From Glycomyces harbinensis (GTDB lineage Bacteria; Actinomycetota; Actinomycetes; Mycobacteriales; Micromonosporaceae): DNA of 64,000 nt. Under the pieces are notes generated by a model. It was not told the origin of the DNA. It ran no database searches and worked only from the letters and a program-made list of their open reading frames with translations. The position numbers and the translations under genes were made by a program. Position 1 is the stretch's first letter. Every line of letters starts with the position of its first letter. The stretch lies in the NCBI RefSeq assembly GCF_900101745.1, contig NZ_FNAD01000015.1, positions 62,001-126,000 of the forward strand. Direction: 5' to 3'. Below are positions 1 through 9,456 of the stretch, piece after piece.

Positions 1-1
1 T

Positions 2-709
2 CAGGTTCACTGGACCGGGAGGTTCTCGACGTTCAGGGGCACACCGCAGCGACTCCTCGGCGTAGTCCCTGTGTCCCCCTTGGAAATCGAAAGCGCAGAA
101 CGGATGGCGCGGTCGCTGCGGTGGATCCTGCACGCCACCCGGCTGCAGCAGTTGTTCCCTCCCCGGATCTCCGCGGAGCCCTGGCTCCAGCTCAAGCCAA
201 GGTCTTGGCTGCGCCCGCAGGGTCAGGGTTGGATCCTGGCGAAGCCCTTGACTCCCGGCGAATCGGGTGAACTTCGTGACGAGATCCGAGCATTGTCCTC
301 CGTGCATACCGCCCGATCCAGGTCCGCGCGTCCTGAGCCCGCCGAGGAGGTCATTGCTCGAGTCGACGCCGCCGAACAGTCGTTGCGGCTGATCAGCAAC
401 TGTCCACTGTGTCCTGGAACTGGGCCGGTGGCATTCGAGGCCCGCTCTAGCACCTACCACTGCCGATGCGAATGCGGCGCACAGTGGGGGACCCGAATCT
501 GCGGCAGCTGCAAGGAAAGATTCCCCGTGCTCTGGACGAGCACGGTCATTGAATCCGGCGTCACGAATCTGGTGGACGGCGACACGATCGATGCGGCGCT
601 CGGCAGCGAAGCGCTCGCCCTGCTCTGCCCGACCGTCGCGGACCGACCCCGCTTCAAATGCCCATGGTGCGGAATCTGCCAAGGCGCACCTGCATGCGAT
701 TGCAGCTGA
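2..709 (+). CDS. C-terminal part of a zinc-ribbon protein, truncated by the window edge
   Basis: The frame is open from the first bases of the window to the TGA at 707-709. A GTG at 71 could serve as a start, but the residues before it (VHWTGRFSTFRGTP...) read like ordinary protein, so the gene probably begins upstream of the window. The last third holds several paired cysteines (CPLCPG near the middle, CRCECG, CGSCKERF, then CPWCGIC and CDCS at the end), which suggests one or two zinc ribbons. I do not recognise the family. It converges on hsdR 51 bp away and sits at the edge of a restriction island, so a defence-related role is possible but is inference only. Confidence 0.6.
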   Translation, partial: QVHWTGRFSTFRGTPQRLLGVVPVSPLEIESAERMARSLRWILHATRLQQLFPPRISAEPWLQLKPRSWLRPQGQGWILAKPLTPGESGELRDEIRALSSVHTARSRSARPEPAEEVIARVDAAEQSLRLISNCPLCPGTGPVAFEARSSTYHCRCECGAQWGTRICGSCKERFPVLWTSTVIESGVTNLVDGDTIDAALGSEALALLCPTVADRPRFKCPWCGICQGAPACDCS

Positions 710-760
710 GACCGACTCGAAGTTCAGGTTCCGATAGGTTTCGATGCCCCTTCCAGCTGC

Positions 761-3700
761 TCACACATCGGCCTGCTGGTCGATCGCGGCTTCGTAGAAG
801 GCGTCAGCGAGTGCCACGATGACGGCGCTGATGCCGGGACCGTCGCTGAAGAAGTAGTCGGCCATGGTGTTGTGGGCCTCCTGGTTTTCGACCACTACCT
901 CGGTGACGGCCGCTTGGAAGTCCTGGGATTCCATGAACTGCTTCTTCGAGTTCACCTTCGCCTGGTTGATCAGGTCAGGATGGTCGAGAAGCCGCTGTAC
1001 GAGTCCTTGCACGAATTCCAGGACCTGCGACTGGGTGAACGACTCGGCGCCGAACAGGTCGTTCATCTTGTCGATGACGACCTGTAGTGCGACGTACTTC
1101 GGCTCCTTGCGGGCGCCCGTGCCGGCGGCGCCGATCCCCTTCAGCTCGCCGTTGCCCTTCCAGGAGATGTCGACCGCGGCTTGCTTGTTGTGCTTGACGC
1201 CGACGAGGACGACGTCGGAAAGGTCCACTTCCGCGGCCCACGACGTGTCTGCGATGACCTTCTCCAGCAGCCGCAGGAAGATCGACAGCATCTCCATGTA
1301 CGGGTCGCCGTAGTCGATGATCTGGCTCATGAAGTCGTAGAGCCGGACGTAGGTGGCGATGTCCTTGCGGAACAGGTCGAGGGTGTTGAGGGTGACCTTG
1401 TCCTCGGCTTCGATCGCCGCCGCGTAGCGGCGGGCGAAGTCGTTCTTGGCCGGGCCGATCGCGGCCGAGAGCGCGTTGTTCCCCTTGCGGCCGAGCCACA
1501 GTTCGGCGACCTCGCGCACCTGCTCCGGCGTGTAGATCCCGGCCTGGGCGAGCTTGTTGGAGAGGTGGACGACGATGTAGGGGTCGGTCTCGGTCTCGAG
1601 GGTGGCGTTGGTGAAGTACGGCTCGAAGGCCGTCTGGATGTCTTCGGGCTTGTTGCGGAAGTCGATGACGAACGTCTTGCGCTTCTGCTCCCCGCCAGCG
1701 GTCCGGTACGTGCGGTTGAGACGCGAGAGCGTCTGCACGGCAGTGACTCCAGAGAGCTTCTTGTCGACATACATCGCCGACAGCAGCGGCTGGTCGAACC
1801 CGGTCTGGAACTTGTTGGCGACCAGCATGATCGTGTAGGTCGCGCCCTTGAAGGCGGCGGCCAGGTCTGAGCCCGCGCCGGGGTTCAGGTTGGCTTCGGT
1901 GAACTCGTCGTCCCGGCTGGGCTGCGGCCCCCAGTCCGGGGTCCACTCTTCGTCCTCTGCCATCGCCACCGAGCCGGAGAAAGCGACCAGGGTGCGGTAG
2001 TTGTACGAGGCGTCCTTGGCAGCCTGCTTCGCGATGTAGGCGTCGATCGATTTCTTGTACTTCACCGCGGCCTTGCGCGAGTCGGTCACGATCATCGCCT
2101 TCGCCTTACCGTCAAGCAGGTGGGCGACGTTGGCGTGGAAGTGCTCGACGATGATCTGCACTTTCTGGCTGATATTGGTCGGGTGCAGCTGCACCCATTT
2201 CATCAGCCCCTTCTTCGTCGCAGACTCCTCCACCAGGCCGCTGTCGCCGCTTTGGGCCCGGCCGGCGATCTTCAGCGCGGTGTCGTAGGTCTGGTAGCCC
2301 CTGAGCACGTCGAGGATGTAGCCCTCCTCGATCGCCTGCCGCATCGAGTAGAGGTGGAACTCGACCGGCTTGCCGTCAGATCCCTTGCGGCCGAAGAGCT
2401 CCAGGGTCTTGTTCTTCGGTGTCGCGGTGAACGCGAAGTAGGAGATGTTCTTTGACTCGGCTCGCTCGGTCATCTCCGCGGCCAGGACCGTCTCGACATC
2501 GACAGTGCCGCCGTCCTCGATCTCCTTGACCTCCTCGGCGGTCAGCACGGCCTTGAGCTTGGACGAGATCTGCCCGGACTGCGACGAGTGGGCTTCGTCG
2601 GCGATCACTGCGAATCGCTTGCCCTTCAAGCCCTTGTCGGCTCGGATCTCCTCAAGAGCGAACGGGAAGGTCTGCACGGTCACCGCGATGATCAGCTCGC
2701 CGTTCTGCAAGGCGGTCGCAAGCAACTTGGATTTCGACTTCGCGCCCGCCTTGCGGACGTCTTCTGGGCTGATCGTGGCCACGATCTTCGCCGACCCGTC
2801 GATCTGCCGGATCGCGTCCTGGAGCTGCCCGTCGAGCACGGAGCGGTCGACGACCACGATCACCGAGTCGAAGACCTTCTCGTCGTTCACGTGCAGCCGG
2901 GCCATCCGGTGGGCGGTCCAAGCGATGGTGTTCGTCTTCCCCGAGCCTGCGGAGTGCTCGATCAAGTAGCGGTGCCCCACCCCTTCCTCGCGCACTGCGG
3001 CCACGAGGTTCGTCACGGCCTCCCACTGGTGGAATCTGGGGAAGAGCATGCTCGTACGCCGGACGGAGGTGCCGGTGGCGACGTCCCACTCCTCCTTGGT
3101 CTCCACGATCATCAGCCGGCCGACGATGTGGAGCCAGGCGTGCTTCTCCCACACCCGTTCCCACAGGTACGCCGTCGACGACCGCCCGTCGGTGCCGGGC
3201 GGGTTCCCCTCGCCATTGTCGTGACCGGTGTCGAACGGCAGGAAGTGCGTCTTCTCGCCCTCGAGCTTGGTCGTCATCGCGGCGAGGTCGTTGGAGACCG
3301 CGAAGTGCACCAGCGCCCGATGCCCGAACGACAGCAGCGGCTCCACCCGCCCGTTCGTCATCGGGTGCCGGTCCTTGCGGTACTGGTTGATCGCTTCTTT
3401 GAGGGACTGGGTGAAGTCGGTCTTCAACTCGACGGTGGCGACGGGAAGTCCGTTGACGAAGAAGACCAGGTCGATGCTGCGCTTGTCCGCGGTGGAGAAG
3501 TGCACCTGCCGCATCACCCTCACCCGCATGGTCCCGTATTGGGCGACGGTGGTCGCGTTCAGGCTGGTCTCGGGCTGGAACTGCGCCATCTTCAACCGGC
3601 CGCCGCCGATGTACTGCACTCCGTTGCGGAGGATGTTCAGGGTTCCGCCACCGTGTTCGAGGGGCTTGTCAAGCGCTGTGGTCAGCACGTCGAGGAACTT

Positions 3701-3895
3701 CGCCTGCGATCCTGCGGCCCTCAACGCCTTCGCGTACGCCGTCGGCTGGGTCTCCTCCAGCCATGCGAAGAGGTCCTCGGGGAAGAGCGCCCGTTCCTGG
3801 TCATACTCGGCGTCATTCGCCGAGTACAGCCACCCATGGGCGGCAAGGTACTCGCAGATTTCGGATTCGAAGACGATCTCGTTGTGATCAGCCAT
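761..3895 (-). CDS. hsdR: type I restriction enzyme, R (endonuclease/translocase) subunit
   Basis: This 1044-residue subunit hydrolyses ATP to pull DNA past the bound complex and cuts it when foreign DNA lacks the cognate methylation. The N-terminal nuclease domain has the PD-(D/E)xK pattern (Asp about 142, then E156-x-K158 in VELK). The helicase motor follows, with Walker A GSGKT at 317-321, DEAH at 433-436, a FTATP motif, and a late TGFDQP...SRLNRT block. I chose the ATG at 3895 (MADHNEIVF): it overlaps the stop of the upstream GIY-YIG gene by 8 bp (ATGGCTGA). The 48 codons upstream are Arg-rich and lie over that gene. It is the last gene of the hsdM-hsdS-GIY-YIG-hsdR operon. Confidence 0.95.
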   Translation of the reverse strand: MADHNEIVFESEICEYLAAHGWLYSANDAEYDQERALFPEDLFAWLEETQPTAYAKALRAAGSQAKFLDVLTTALDKPLEHGGGTLNILRNGVQYIGGGRLKMAQFQPETSLNATTVAQYGTMRVRVMRQVHFSTADKRSIDLVFFVNGLPVATVELKTDFTQSLKEAINQYRKDRHPMTNGRVEPLLSFGHRALVHFAVSNDLAAMTTKLEGEKTHFLPFDTGHDNGEGNPPGTDGRSSTAYLWERVWEKHAWLHIVGRLMIVETKEEWDVATGTSVRRTSMLFPRFHQWEAVTNLVAAVREEGVGHRYLIEHSAGSGKTNTIAWTAHRMARLHVNDEKVFDSVIVVVDRSVLDGQLQDAIRQIDGSAKIVATISPEDVRKAGAKSKSKLLATALQNGELIIAVTVQTFPFALEEIRADKGLKGKRFAVIADEAHSSQSGQISSKLKAVLTAEEVKEIEDGGTVDVETVLAAEMTERAESKNISYFAFTATPKNKTLELFGRKGSDGKPVEFHLYSMRQAIEEGYILDVLRGYQTYDTALKIAGRAQSGDSGLVEESATKKGLMKWVQLHPTNISQKVQIIVEHFHANVAHLLDGKAKAMIVTDSRKAAVKYKKSIDAYIAKQAAKDASYNYRTLVAFSGSVAMAEDEEWTPDWGPQPSRDDEFTEANLNPGAGSDLAAAFKGATYTIMLVANKFQTGFDQPLLSAMYVDKKLSGVTAVQTLSRLNRTYRTAGGEQKRKTFVIDFRNKPEDIQTAFEPYFTNATLETETDPYIVVHLSNKLAQAGIYTPEQVREVAELWLGRKGNNALSAAIGPAKNDFARRYAAAIEAEDKVTLNTLDLFRKDIATYVRLYDFMSQIIDYGDPYMEMLSIFLRLLEKVIADTSWAAEVDLSDVVLVGVKHNKQAAVDISWKGNGELKGIGAAGTGARKEPKYVALQVVIDKMNDLFGAESFTQSQVLEFVQGLVQRLLDHPDLINQAKVNSKKQFMESQDFQAAVTEVVVENQEAHNTMADYFFSDGPGISAVIVALADAFYEAAIDQQADV

Positions 3896-4826
3896 CTTCA
3901 GATGACTCCTCGATCGCCTCTGCGAGCATGCTCTCCTGCCACTCACCGTATGTCGTCGCCGTGCCGTCGACCTTCCATTCCGTTCGACCGTTCGAGGCCC
4001 GGCCCGACACCGTTGCCGAAGCGGCGCTTGGGCTCGCAAATACGTAGTCGTGGCTGAACGTCATCGACAGGCCGTCCGAGGCGAGCACAAGCGTTCCGTC
4101 ATCCTCCAACTGCAACCGCAGCTTCTTGTAGCTGTGGTCGCCCGCCATCCATTCGCGGCGAGCCTGCGAGCCTTCACGCACGATGAACTCGCCATCGATC
4201 TCCTGAGCCGTGGCATCAACGGCGGCCCGCTTGCTGATCATGCGAAATACCGGTGATGCCTCAGGGGTGATGTCGTCACTGGTCGACGACGCGACTGACG
4301 GAGCCTTGGTGGACCGAAGCAGATTAATGCCCAAGACCGGGAGTACGATCTTCGCCTGGTCGATGAAGTACTCCATGTCAGATCGATCCGCCTCGGGCAG
4401 CGCTACAGGCGGAGGGTTGTTGCCGTTCGCAAGCTTGGCTCGACCCGCCGCAGCGGCGAGCACGATCAGACGGGACTCCAGGTATCTCGCGTGAGCCTTG
4501 GTGAGGTTCATGTCCTTGCTGGTCAGGACGACCGCACGGTTCCAGAAGTCCTTCCCGCCGTTCGTCTCGGGCCGCGCATGCTGCACGAGTCGCTTGGCGA
4601 CATCATCGCTCTCACCGATGTAGGCGATCGTGCCGCCAGGACTGGCCGGGTCCTCGCCGAGGAGCAGGTAGATCCCTGTCTTCCGCGACTCCTCCCGCTT
4701 CACCAGGGCCGGCAGATCGGTCCGAGGACCGGCGATCAGTTGGCCTGTCCAGTTCATGATCTCGGCGGTCACCAGACCACCCGACGTGCCGTCCACCAGG
4801 AACAGCCGCACCGATTTGCCGCCCAT
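3888..4826 (-). CDS. GIY-YIG nuclease-domain protein with DUF4357 C-terminus
   Basis: This 312-residue protein has an N-terminal GIY-YIG fold: TGIYLLLG, then IAYIGES, followed by a conserved region with KRLVQHARP, FWNRAVVLTS and KAHARYLESRLI. The C-terminal part, with REGSQARREW and later TFSHDYVFASPSAAS, matches DUF4357, a domain often attached to such nucleases near type I restriction loci. It sits between hsdS (TGATG, one-base overlap) and hsdR (8-bp overlap), so it is translated with the complex. Its role is not established; it may be a second nuclease arm or an accessory effector. The catalytic Arg and Glu of GIY-YIG enzymes could plausibly be the Arg of KRLVQHARP and the Glu of YLESRLI. 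Confidence 0.85.
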   Translation of the reverse strand: MGGKSVRLFLVDGTSGGLVTAEIMNWTGQLIAGPRTDLPALVKREESRKTGIYLLLGEDPASPGGTIAYIGESDDVAKRLVQHARPETNGGKDFWNRAVVLTSKDMNLTKAHARYLESRLIVLAAAAGRAKLANGNNPPPVALPEADRSDMEYFIDQAKIVLPVLGINLLRSTKAPSVASSTSDDITPEASPVFRMISKRAAVDATAQEIDGEFIVREGSQARREWMAGDHSYKKLRLQLEDDGTLVLASDGLSMTFSHDYVFASPSAASATVSGRASNGRTEWKVDGTATTYGEWQESMLAEAIEESSEDG

Positions 4827-6040
4827 CAGACCATCTCCTGCACGTCGATCTGCCCCGTCACCGCCGCCGTGATCAACGCCGAACGACGCTCACGGGCGAG
4901 TCCGATGAACCGCTCGGTCTCCGCAATCAGCGCGCTGATCTTCGTGGTTTCCTCGTCAAGAGCCTCAACTGCTCGACGCTGCTCGACCACTGGTGGCACT
5001 GGAACAGGCAGGTTCCCGAGAGTCCACTTGTTGGTGCCTGCCAAATTAGTCGTCTGCTTTGCAGTCGTGCGAAAGTACGTGCGAGCAATTGGGCCGTCCA
5101 GCCAGTACACCAAGAATTCAGGGTCGAGCACTTCACTCGGCCTCACAGCAAAGATATGGTTCTGGTGCAACATGTTCGGCACCTCGCCGCGCCAGAGCGC
5201 TCCCCGGCCGAGTTTGTCGATGTCTCCCCCCTCGGTCATAAGGACATCTCCAGGCTGGAGCATCGACGCCGCGGCCCGTTCAAGCGGTACCCGGACACTC
5301 TTAATCTCTCGCAGGTCCATGTACCCGACTTGGACGTTTGCCACCCGCAAGTACGGCCACTCTGGGGCGGCGGGATCACCTTCACCGTTCAGCGTGACCC
5401 CAGTCTGAACAGTGGAAACGTGTTTCAGTCTTGTCATGCCCCCAAGCGACTCCATAAGGGCTGCAAGTACAGCTATTCGCCGTTCGCGGAGCAGCTCGAT
5501 CAGGCGCATCTGCTCCTCAATGAGCGTGTCGATGCGGGCGGTCTCGCGATCGAGGTAGGAAGCGATCGTGTGCTGCTCCTCCAGAGAAGGCACGGGGATA
5601 GGGGTCTCTGCAAGTGGTCCTAGATTGAGTGCGCGGAACGTTGCGCCGCCGATCGACGTCTCCCAGAAATCCACAGACGTCTGCGACTGGAGAGCCCAGA
5701 CAATGTAACGCGCGTGAACATCAGATTGCACTGCTACCCGCGCGGTTCCCTGGGTGAGATTGGCACCATTGAGTTCCTCGGGCACAACCATCGTCTTGCC
5801 AAAGGACGGGCCGATCGACATCACAACATCTCCCGGCTTGAGCGAGGATCGTGCGTAAGCGGCTCCGGTTTCCGGGCTAGTTGTGCGGAGCGCATCTGGA
5901 TCGACTCCTCGATGGCCGTCCATATCGACCGGTCGGATGTATCGGACGCCGCCGGCCACGTCTTCGCCAGCCTGGACTATTCCGTAGGTTATTGGTCGGG
6001 CCGGGTCAACCAGGCGCTTGAGCGGCACGGTCGCCATCAC
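4826..6040 (-). CDS. hsdS: type I restriction-modification, S (specificity) subunit
   Basis: This 404-residue subunit recognises the DNA target for both methylation and restriction. Two target-recognition halves are visible. Each ends in a conserved helical spacer: PIPVPSLEEQHTIASYLDRE...RIDTLIEEQ in the middle and PVPPVVEQRRAVEALDEE...KISALIAETE at the end. This repeat architecture is the hallmark of HsdS. Start: GTG at 6040 (4-bp overlap with the hsdM stop) or the adjacent ATG at 6037 (one-base TGATG overlap); both keep translational coupling. It is slightly lower in GC than hsdR and hsdM, as expected for rapidly exchanged specificity genes. Confidence 0.93.
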   Translation of the reverse strand: MMATVPLKRLVDPARPITYGIVQAGEDVAGGVRYIRPVDMDGHRGVDPDALRTTSPETGAAYARSSLKPGDVVMSIGPSFGKTMVVPEELNGANLTQGTARVAVQSDVHARYIVWALQSQTSVDFWETSIGGATFRALNLGPLAETPIPVPSLEEQHTIASYLDRETARIDTLIEEQMRLIELLRERRIAVLAALMESLGGMTRLKHVSTVQTGVTLNGEGDPAAPEWPYLRVANVQVGYMDLREIKSVRVPLERAAASMLQPGDVLMTEGGDIDKLGRGALWRGEVPNMLHQNHIFAVRPSEVLDPEFLVYWLDGPIARTYFRTTAKQTTNLAGTNKWTLGNLPVPVPPVVEQRRAVEALDEETTKISALIAETERFIGLARERRSALITAAVTGQIDVQEMV

Positions 6041-7782
6041 TGTCCGACCTCCCGCAATAGGTCGAGGATCTTAGCGACCTGCTTTTCCAGGTCAGCGTCG
6101 ATTTCCGTGAGCGGACGGGGCGGGACGTATTTGTAGAAGTGGCGGGTGAAGGGGATCTCGTAACCGGTCTTGACCTTGGCCCAGTCAATCCAGGCGTCGG
6201 GCACGTGGGGCTTCACCTCGGCATCGAAGTACCCCTGGATGACCTCGTCCTTGCCAGCCGCTCCGGCGGTCGAGCCATCGTAAGTGAACGAGACGTTCTC
6301 GGTGTCGCGCTTCTTCGTGTCCGGCTTGGGCTTGCCCTTCCGGTCAACGACTGGCTTGCCGGATTCGTCGAGCAGAGGGCGTTCCACAGTGATAGTCCAG
6401 TAGCCGAACTCGTCGTTGCGCAGCACCTTCGAGAAGTCCGGGTCGGCGTCGGTGAAATCGGCATACAACCTCACCACCTTGGCGCGGTCGTTCTCGCCCA
6501 GCTCACGGTTCTTGGATCCGAGACTCTTACGCATCTTGGTCCAGAACGAAGTGCCGTCGATGAGCTGGACCAAGCCCCTACGTTCGGGATGTTTGGCGTT
6601 GTCGAGGATCCAGATGTAGGTGGCAATGCCGGTGTTGAAGAACATGTTCGTCGGCAGCGCGACGATGGCATCCACGAGGTCGTTCTCCAGCAGCCACTTG
6701 CGGATGTTGGAGGGACCGGACTCGGCGGCACCGTTGAAAAGCGGCGAACCGTTCATCACGATGCCTGTCCGGCCGCCACCGTCCTCCGGTGCCCGCATCT
6801 TGTGGGCCAGGTGGAGGAGGAACAACATCTGCCCGTCCGAGGTTGACGGGAGGCCGGGAGCAAATCGGCCGTAAGGGCCGGCCTGATCCCGCTCTGCCGT
6901 GACAGCTTTGGCGTACTGCTTCCAGTCGACGCCATAAGGCGGATTGGACATGCAGTAGTCGAACTGGCGACCCTTGAACGCGTCATCGGTAAGCGTGTTA
7001 CCGAAAGCGATGTTGGTCGCATCGTGCCCCTTGGCCAGCAGGTCGGATTTACAGATTGCATACGACTGCGGGTTGTACTCCTGGCCGTATAGGCTCAGTC
7101 TCGCATCGGGGTTGCCCGCAAGCAGGTGCTCCTCTGCCAGAGTGAGCATGCCGCCGGTGCCGGCGGTGGGGTCGTACAGCGTGCGGACAATGCCTCGCTC
7201 GGTCAGCTCGACGTCCAGGTCGGCGAAGAGCAAGTCGACCAGCAGGCGGATCGCATCGCGTGGGGTGTAGTGGTCACCGGAGGTCTCGTTCGCGGCCTCG
7301 TTGAACTTGCGGATGATGTATTCGAATGCATCGCCCATGTCGGCGTTGGAGACGACGTCCGGATGCAGGTCGACGGCCTTGAATGACGTGACGACCTCGC
7401 GCAGGAGCTCGGCCTTCTCCAGGGCGAGGATCTGCTTCTTGAAGTCAAAGTACTCGAACACGTCGACATCGGGCGAGAACCGGTCGATGTAGTCGGCGAG
7501 GTTGTCCGCCAGCCCGTCGGCGTCGGCCAGCAGGTTCTCGAAGGAGTAGTTCGAGGTGTTGTAGAAGGGCCTGCCGGTCGCCTTCTTGACCTCGATCTTG
7601 AGCCGGTTGGGGTTGTCGTGCTTCGCGGCTAGTTCGCGTACCGTCTCGCGGTCGGGTTCGAGGATGCAGTCGAGACGTCGCAGGATCGTGAGCGGGAGGA
7701 TCACGTTGCCGTACTGGTTCGGGCGGTATGGGCCCCGAAGTTGATCGGCGATCGACCAGATGAAGCTACCGAGGGCGCTCAC
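6037..7782 (-). CDS. hsdM: type I restriction-modification, M (N6-adenine methyltransferase) subunit
   Basis: This subunit transfers methyl groups from S-adenosylmethionine to adenine in the sequence chosen by HsdS. The AdoMet motif DPTAGTGG lies at about 204-211 and the catalytic NPPY at about 280-283. The N-terminal helical domain starts SALGSFIWSIADQLRGPYRP, as in many HsdM proteins. I chose GTG at 7782 because an AAGGAG sits four bases upstream and homologous proteins begin here. An ATG at 7803 would add seven residues. It is the first gene of the operon, and its divergent promoter region faces an Scr1-type regulator. Confidence 0.94.
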   Translation of the reverse strand: MSALGSFIWSIADQLRGPYRPNQYGNVILPLTILRRLDCILEPDRETVRELAAKHDNPNRLKIEVKKATGRPFYNTSNYSFENLLADADGLADNLADYIDRFSPDVDVFEYFDFKKQILALEKAELLREVVTSFKAVDLHPDVVSNADMGDAFEYIIRKFNEAANETSGDHYTPRDAIRLLVDLLFADLDVELTERGIVRTLYDPTAGTGGMLTLAEEHLLAGNPDARLSLYGQEYNPQSYAICKSDLLAKGHDATNIAFGNTLTDDAFKGRQFDYCMSNPPYGVDWKQYAKAVTAERDQAGPYGRFAPGLPSTSDGQMLFLLHLAHKMRAPEDGGGRTGIVMNGSPLFNGAAESGPSNIRKWLLENDLVDAIVALPTNMFFNTGIATYIWILDNAKHPERRGLVQLIDGTSFWTKMRKSLGSKNRELGENDRAKVVRLYADFTDADPDFSKVLRNDEFGYWTITVERPLLDESGKPVVDRKGKPKPDTKKRDTENVSFTYDGSTAGAAGKDEVIQGYFDAEVKPHVPDAWIDWAKVKTGYEIPFTRHFYKYVPPRPLTEIDADLEKQVAKILDLLREVGQ

Positions 7783-8285
7783 ATTGCTCCTTACAAGGAT
7801 CATTCGACGACAGAGACTGGACTTCCAGCGTAAGCCCATGCCCGTCTTCCGAACCGGCACCGGTGCACGCGACTCGGCGGCAGGTGCGTGAAGAGACATC
7901 CTCGCGCATTGCGGCGCTTCGCGCGCGCCCGGCTGATGACCGCGCCCGGCTCAACCCGAGCCTTTCGGGCGGCCGTCGATCCATTGCCCGCCGCGGAGCG
8001 GACCTGGAGGATGCGAGCCTTACTGGCGACCGCCGCGGGTGCATTTCGTCCACGTCGTCGGCACTCCGTTCTTGGCAGGCTGCAAAACGCGCAGGTTCCG
8101 AGCGCCGCAGGTCAGTCAGGCTCGAGGCGACCGACGGACACTCATGTGATCTGAGACGCAGCGTTGGGAGCCGAAGCCGCGCAACTGAACTCAGCGCCAG
8201 TCGGATTTCCGACAGCATCCGACACGCGTACGATGCGCCAGATGATCTTGTAATGAACCGCTCACGATCTCTACAATTTCTGCCC
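7783..8285. other. 503-bp divergent intergenic region between hsdM and the Scr1-type regulator
   Basis: No convincing gene lies here; the open frames are Arg/Ser-rich shadows. The region must carry the hsdM promoter on the minus strand, for which I see only the Shine-Dalgarno AAGGAG at 7787-7792. It also carries the plus-strand promoter described at 8248-8277. No tRNA or clear operator palindrome was seen. Confidence 0.5.
8248..8277 (+). promoter_or_regulatory. promoter giving a probably leaderless mRNA
   Basis: TTGTAA (8248-8253) and TACAAT (8272-8277) are separated by 18 bp and resemble a housekeeping actinobacterial promoter. Transcription would begin about seven bases after the -10, at or next to the ATG at 8286. 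That fits the complete lack of a Shine-Dalgarno sequence there. Confidence 0.55.
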
Positions 8286-9134
8286 ATGACGGAAAGCGAC
8301 GACGCGATTCCAGGCCCACCCCCACTCATGGAGCTGGCTCGTCAGCTCATCTCAGAGCGGACCCGACCGAGGGATTACTACCCGCGAGGGTACGAGAAGA
8401 CCGAGATCCCGCGCGACATCTGCTCGCCGAAAACCCTGGGCCGCTTGGAATCAGGCCGGTATCGCGGGATCAAACTCGGCACCGTGCTCGCGCTGGCGAA
8501 CTTCTACCGGACCCCGCCCGCGCTCACCGACCACATGGCGAACCTCGTGAAGGCGGCGAGGGCAAACGACTGGTGCAGCGAGTATGCGAGCGCCTTGGAC
8601 GACAACGGCTGGTTCTACCAGCAGTGCGAGGACAATGCCACTTACATGGCGTTCCACTCGTTCTCCCTGTTCCCTTCGCTCATCCAGGGTCCCGCCTACG
8701 CCAGGAGGATCCGAGCTACCACGAAGGTCGACTTCGACGCGGAGCCCGACTGGGACAGCGGCATCAAGTTCCGGCAGCAACGGCGCGAACGTTGGATCGT
8801 GTCAAAGCGCCCCGCGCTCATCATCATGGGCGAGGCCGCGTTGACCATCAATCTCGGCCCGGAGAGGGACGAGATCCTGGCAGACCTACGAAAAACTGCC
8901 GCACTTCCATTCGCCGACATACGAGTGGTCCCCTTCTCCGCCGGCCCCTACGAACTGCAAACCTGGGAACTCAACTTGCTGGAGTACGACGGCGGTGAGG
9001 AGACCGTGATTCACGCCCAGTCGCCACGGGGTTCAGGGTTCGTCTCGGCAGACTCGACGCGAGGTAAGTTCTTCACCGGTGGCCTCAAGGTGGCATCAGG
9101 CCACTCGATTGAACTGGAGGACTTCCTGAAATGA
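8286..9134 (+). CDS. Scr1-type helix-turn-helix regulator (DUF5753 family)
   Basis: This 282-residue protein has an N-terminal helix-turn-helix (about 15-80, with SPKTLGRLESGRYRGIKLGTVLALANFY) and a DUF5753 body. Typical markers of the latter are FHSFSLFPSLIQGPAYAR, RQQRRERW, PALIIMGEAAL and VVPFSAGPYE. The family includes Streptomyces developmental and antibiotic regulators paired with small DUF397 proteins that modulate their DNA binding. Its stop overlaps the DUF397 start (ATGA, 9131-9134). The ATG at 8286 is supported by the promoter at 8248-8277. An in-frame ATG at 8253 would sit inside that promoter. Confidence 0.88.
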   Translation: MTESDDAIPGPPPLMELARQLISERTRPRDYYPRGYEKTEIPRDICSPKTLGRLESGRYRGIKLGTVLALANFYRTPPALTDHMANLVKAARANDWCSEYASALDDNGWFYQQCEDNATYMAFHSFSLFPSLIQGPAYARRIRATTKVDFDAEPDWDSGIKFRQQRRERWIVSKRPALIIMGEAALTINLGPERDEILADLRKTAALPFADIRVVPFSAGPYELQTWELNLLEYDGGEETVIHAQSPRGSGFVSADSTRGKFFTGGLKVASGHSIELEDFLK

Positions 9135-9331
9135 CCGAAATCGGGCCGTGGCGCAAGTCCAGCCGCAGCGCCAACAACCAGAACAACAACTGCGTCGAGG
9201 TGCGCCTCAACGGCGAGAACCCGCAGGTGTCCGACAGCAAGCTGGCCGACGACCGTCCCATCCTCACTGTCAGCGCGAGCAGCTACAACGGCTTGCTCGC
9301 CTGGGTGAAGGACTCCCCCGCACAGTCGTGA
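9131..9331 (+). CDS. DUF397 small partner protein
   Basis: A 66-residue DUF397 protein: it begins with WRKSSRSANNQNNNCVEV, the diagnostic opening of the family, and ends with FDGL-like YNGLLAWVKD. DUF397 proteins act as antagonists or co-factors of the adjacent Scr1-type HTH regulator and behave like antitoxin-style partners. The 4-bp overlap with the regulator gene indicates coupled translation. Confidence 0.9.
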   Translation: MTEIGPWRKSSRSANNQNNNCVEVRLNGENPQVSDSKLADDRPILTVSASSYNGLLAWVKDSPAQS

Positions 9332-9456
9332 GTCCATCGGCCCGGCGTGGAGGCCAGCGGTCCGAGGATTCACCCGACACAGCACCACTGATCGCGACGG
9401 CGGCGGAGCCCGAGAGCCCGCCGCCCGTCGCCTCTCCCAGCACCCCGAGGAGCGCC

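Noticed and set aside
3896-4039. 48-codon upstream extension of HsdR
   Set aside because: Arg-rich, overlies the GIY-YIG gene end, and the ATG at 3895 is coupled to the upstream stop.
2588-4057. Long plus-strand frame opposite hsdR
   Set aside because: hsdR shows clear nuclease and helicase motifs; this frame does not resemble a protein.
7783-8285. Possible small gene or tRNA in the hsdM/Scr1 gap
   Set aside because: No cloverleaf, no ribosome site and no protein-like composition.
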